Source: an uncultured bacterium (GTDB lineage Bacteria > Gemmatimonadota > Gemmatimonadetes > Longimicrobiales > RSA9). Taken from it: a stretch of DNA of 7,282 nucleotides. Shown piece by piece: positions 6,579 to 7,282 of this stretch. The stretch covers positions 1 to 7,282 of the forward strand of contig CALKIP010000071.1 of the NCBI GenBank assembly GCA_937995995.1, read 5' to 3'. Both the position numbers and the translations under genes were made by a program. The stretch's first letter is position 1, and each line of letters starts with the position of its first letter. A model generated the notes under the pieces. That model searched no databases, was not told where the DNA came from, and saw only the letters and a list, made by a program, of their open reading frames with translations.

Positions 6579-6583
6579 CCTCC
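6579..6583 (-). promoter_or_regulatory. Ribosome binding site fixing the aldolase start
   Basis: GGAGG on the minus strand lies 6 nt before the ATG at 6572. It argues against the in-frame ATG at 6617, which would add 15 non-conserved residues and begin inside the end of the transketolase gene. Confidence 0.75.
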
Positions 6584-6606
6584 GTCGTTCGAAGTGTCGT
6601 GGATTC

Positions 6607-7282
6607 CTATGCTTCACTCTCGCCGCGCCGACCGGTCACCCGGCGTACGGCTGCGACGATGTCATCGGCCGTGAGGCCGTACTTCTCGAGCAGTGCGGCC
6701 GGATCGCCACTTTCCGCGTACGTGTCGTCCAGGCCGACGAACTCCATCGGCACCGGACGCGTGCGGCACACCGCCTGTGCGACCCGAGCGCCCAGCCCGC
6801 CGTGCACGAGATGCTCCTCAGCGGTGACGATCGCGCCCGTCTCCTCGGCAGCGCGCTGTACCGCTTCCTCATCCAGCGGCTTGACCGTGGCCATGTCCAG
6901 GACCCGCACATGGATCCCTTCCTGGCGCAGCCGCTCGTGCGCGACGATCGCCGCGCCGACCATCAGCCCGTTGGCGATGATCGTCGCATCCGTCCCCTCG
7001 CGAATGACCGCCGCCCGGCCGAACTCGAAGTCCTGAGGGACCGATTCGTAGACCAGGGGCGCCTTCGGACGGCCCGTGCGGATGTAGACCGGCCCGTCGT
7101 GCCGGTACGCCGCCTCGACGGCCGCCCGCGTCTGATGCTCGTCCGAGGGGACGCACACCACGAAATCGGGTAGGCTGCACGCGAGCGCCACATCTTCCAC
7201 CGACTGCTGGCTCGCGCCGTCCTCGCCCGGCGAGATCCCGCCGTGGCTGCCGACGACCTTAACGTTCAGCCGGGGGTACGAG
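6607..7282 (-). CDS. Transketolase C-terminal subunit (split type), 5' end beyond window
   Basis: Transketolase is a thiamine-diphosphate enzyme moving two-carbon units between sugar phosphates. The visible 224 residues run from SYPRLNVKVVGSHGG to the TAG at 6607-6609 and cover the end of the pyrimidine-binding domain and the whole C-terminal domain. SHGGISPGEDGASQQSVED (visible 12-30) matches the substrate-site loop, with His13 and Asp21 equivalent to yeast transketolase His469 and Asp477, and Gln25 where yeast has His481. YIRTGRPKAP (66-75) holds the phosphate-site Arg. VLDMATVKPLDEEAV, GAIVTAEEHLVHGGLG and the ending DPAALLEKYGLTADDI look most like the separate C-terminal subunits of split transketolases, whose N-terminal partner would lie to the right. 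A one-piece transketolase is not excluded. The frame is open to the edge with no convincing start. The aldolase gene follows after 34 nt. Confidence 0.88.
   Translation of the reverse strand, partial: SYPRLNVKVVGSHGGISPGEDGASQQSVEDVALACSLPDFVVCVPSDEHQTRAAVEAAYRHDGPVYIRTGRPKAPLVYESVPQDFEFGRAAVIREGTDATIIANGLMVGAAIVAHERLRQEGIHVRVLDMATVKPLDEEAVQRAAEETGAIVTAEEHLVHGGLGARVAQAVCRTRPVPMEFVGLDDTYAESGDPAALLEKYGLTADDIVAAVRRVTGRRGESEA

Noticed and set aside
6573..6617. Start of the aldolase 15 codons upstream
   Set aside because: It would overlap the transketolase stop region, and the ATG at 6572 has GGAGG at 6 nt.
5610..6674. Long plus-strand open frames opposite fbaB (354 codons), and similarly 2796-3950 and 4134-5060
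   Set aside because: They are the antisense of conserved genes in GC-rich DNA, where stop codons are rare. They show no recognisable domain and conflict with secure minus-strand genes.
6607..7200. A 197-residue protein starting inside the transketolase at 7200
   Set aside because: The codon is an internal GTG in a frame that continues to the window edge with conserved transketolase sequence, so the gene is partial and not short.

Overview
The window is a compact, strongly GC-rich stretch of bacterial chromosome. Every gene lies on the minus strand, so transcription reads from high to low coordinates. Genes are packed with overlaps or tiny gaps, GTG starts are frequent, and the tRNA has no encoded CCA. 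The S1 protein has an acidic N-terminal extension and the transketolase appears to be of the split type. Together this suggests a GC-rich Gram-negative lineage, possibly Gemmatimonadota or a neighbour. That placement is inference and no marker here is decisive.

From the right edge, the first block is central sugar-phosphate metabolism: the end of a split-type transketolase C-terminal subunit (6607-7282), a class I FbaB/DhnA-type fructose-bisphosphate aldolase (5655-6572), ribose-5-phosphate isomerase A (4889-5590) and ribulose-phosphate 3-epimerase (4227-4892). These enzymes interconvert pentose, triose and hexose phosphates and look like one operon. A perfect 12-bp inverted repeat sits just in front of the rpiA ribosome binding site.

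A tRNA-Leu(UAA) gene (4109-4191) follows, with a plausible sigma70-type promoter overlapping the rpe stop codon. Ten bases after the tRNA comes a small three-helix membrane protein of unknown function (3733-4098), then rnz (RNase Z, 2811-3731), aroA (EPSP synthase, 1486-2805) and cmk (cytidylate kinase, 785-1489), with junctions of +1, +5 and -4 nt. RNase Z matures the 3' ends of CCA-less tRNAs. The layout therefore places a substrate of the enzyme at the head of what may be its own transcript.

After cmk there is an intrinsic-terminator-like hairpin (714-742), then a second strong hairpin (675-698) in the rpsA leader, then the first 216 codons of ribosomal protein S1, which run off the left edge. 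The aroA-cmk-rpsA order is common in bacteria.

I see no mobile element, CRISPR array, phage gene or defence system. This is a housekeeping region. The points worth a second look are the tRNA-rnz arrangement, the absence of in-frame TTA codons around a UUA-reading tRNA, the leader hairpins, and a few enzyme-level oddities.
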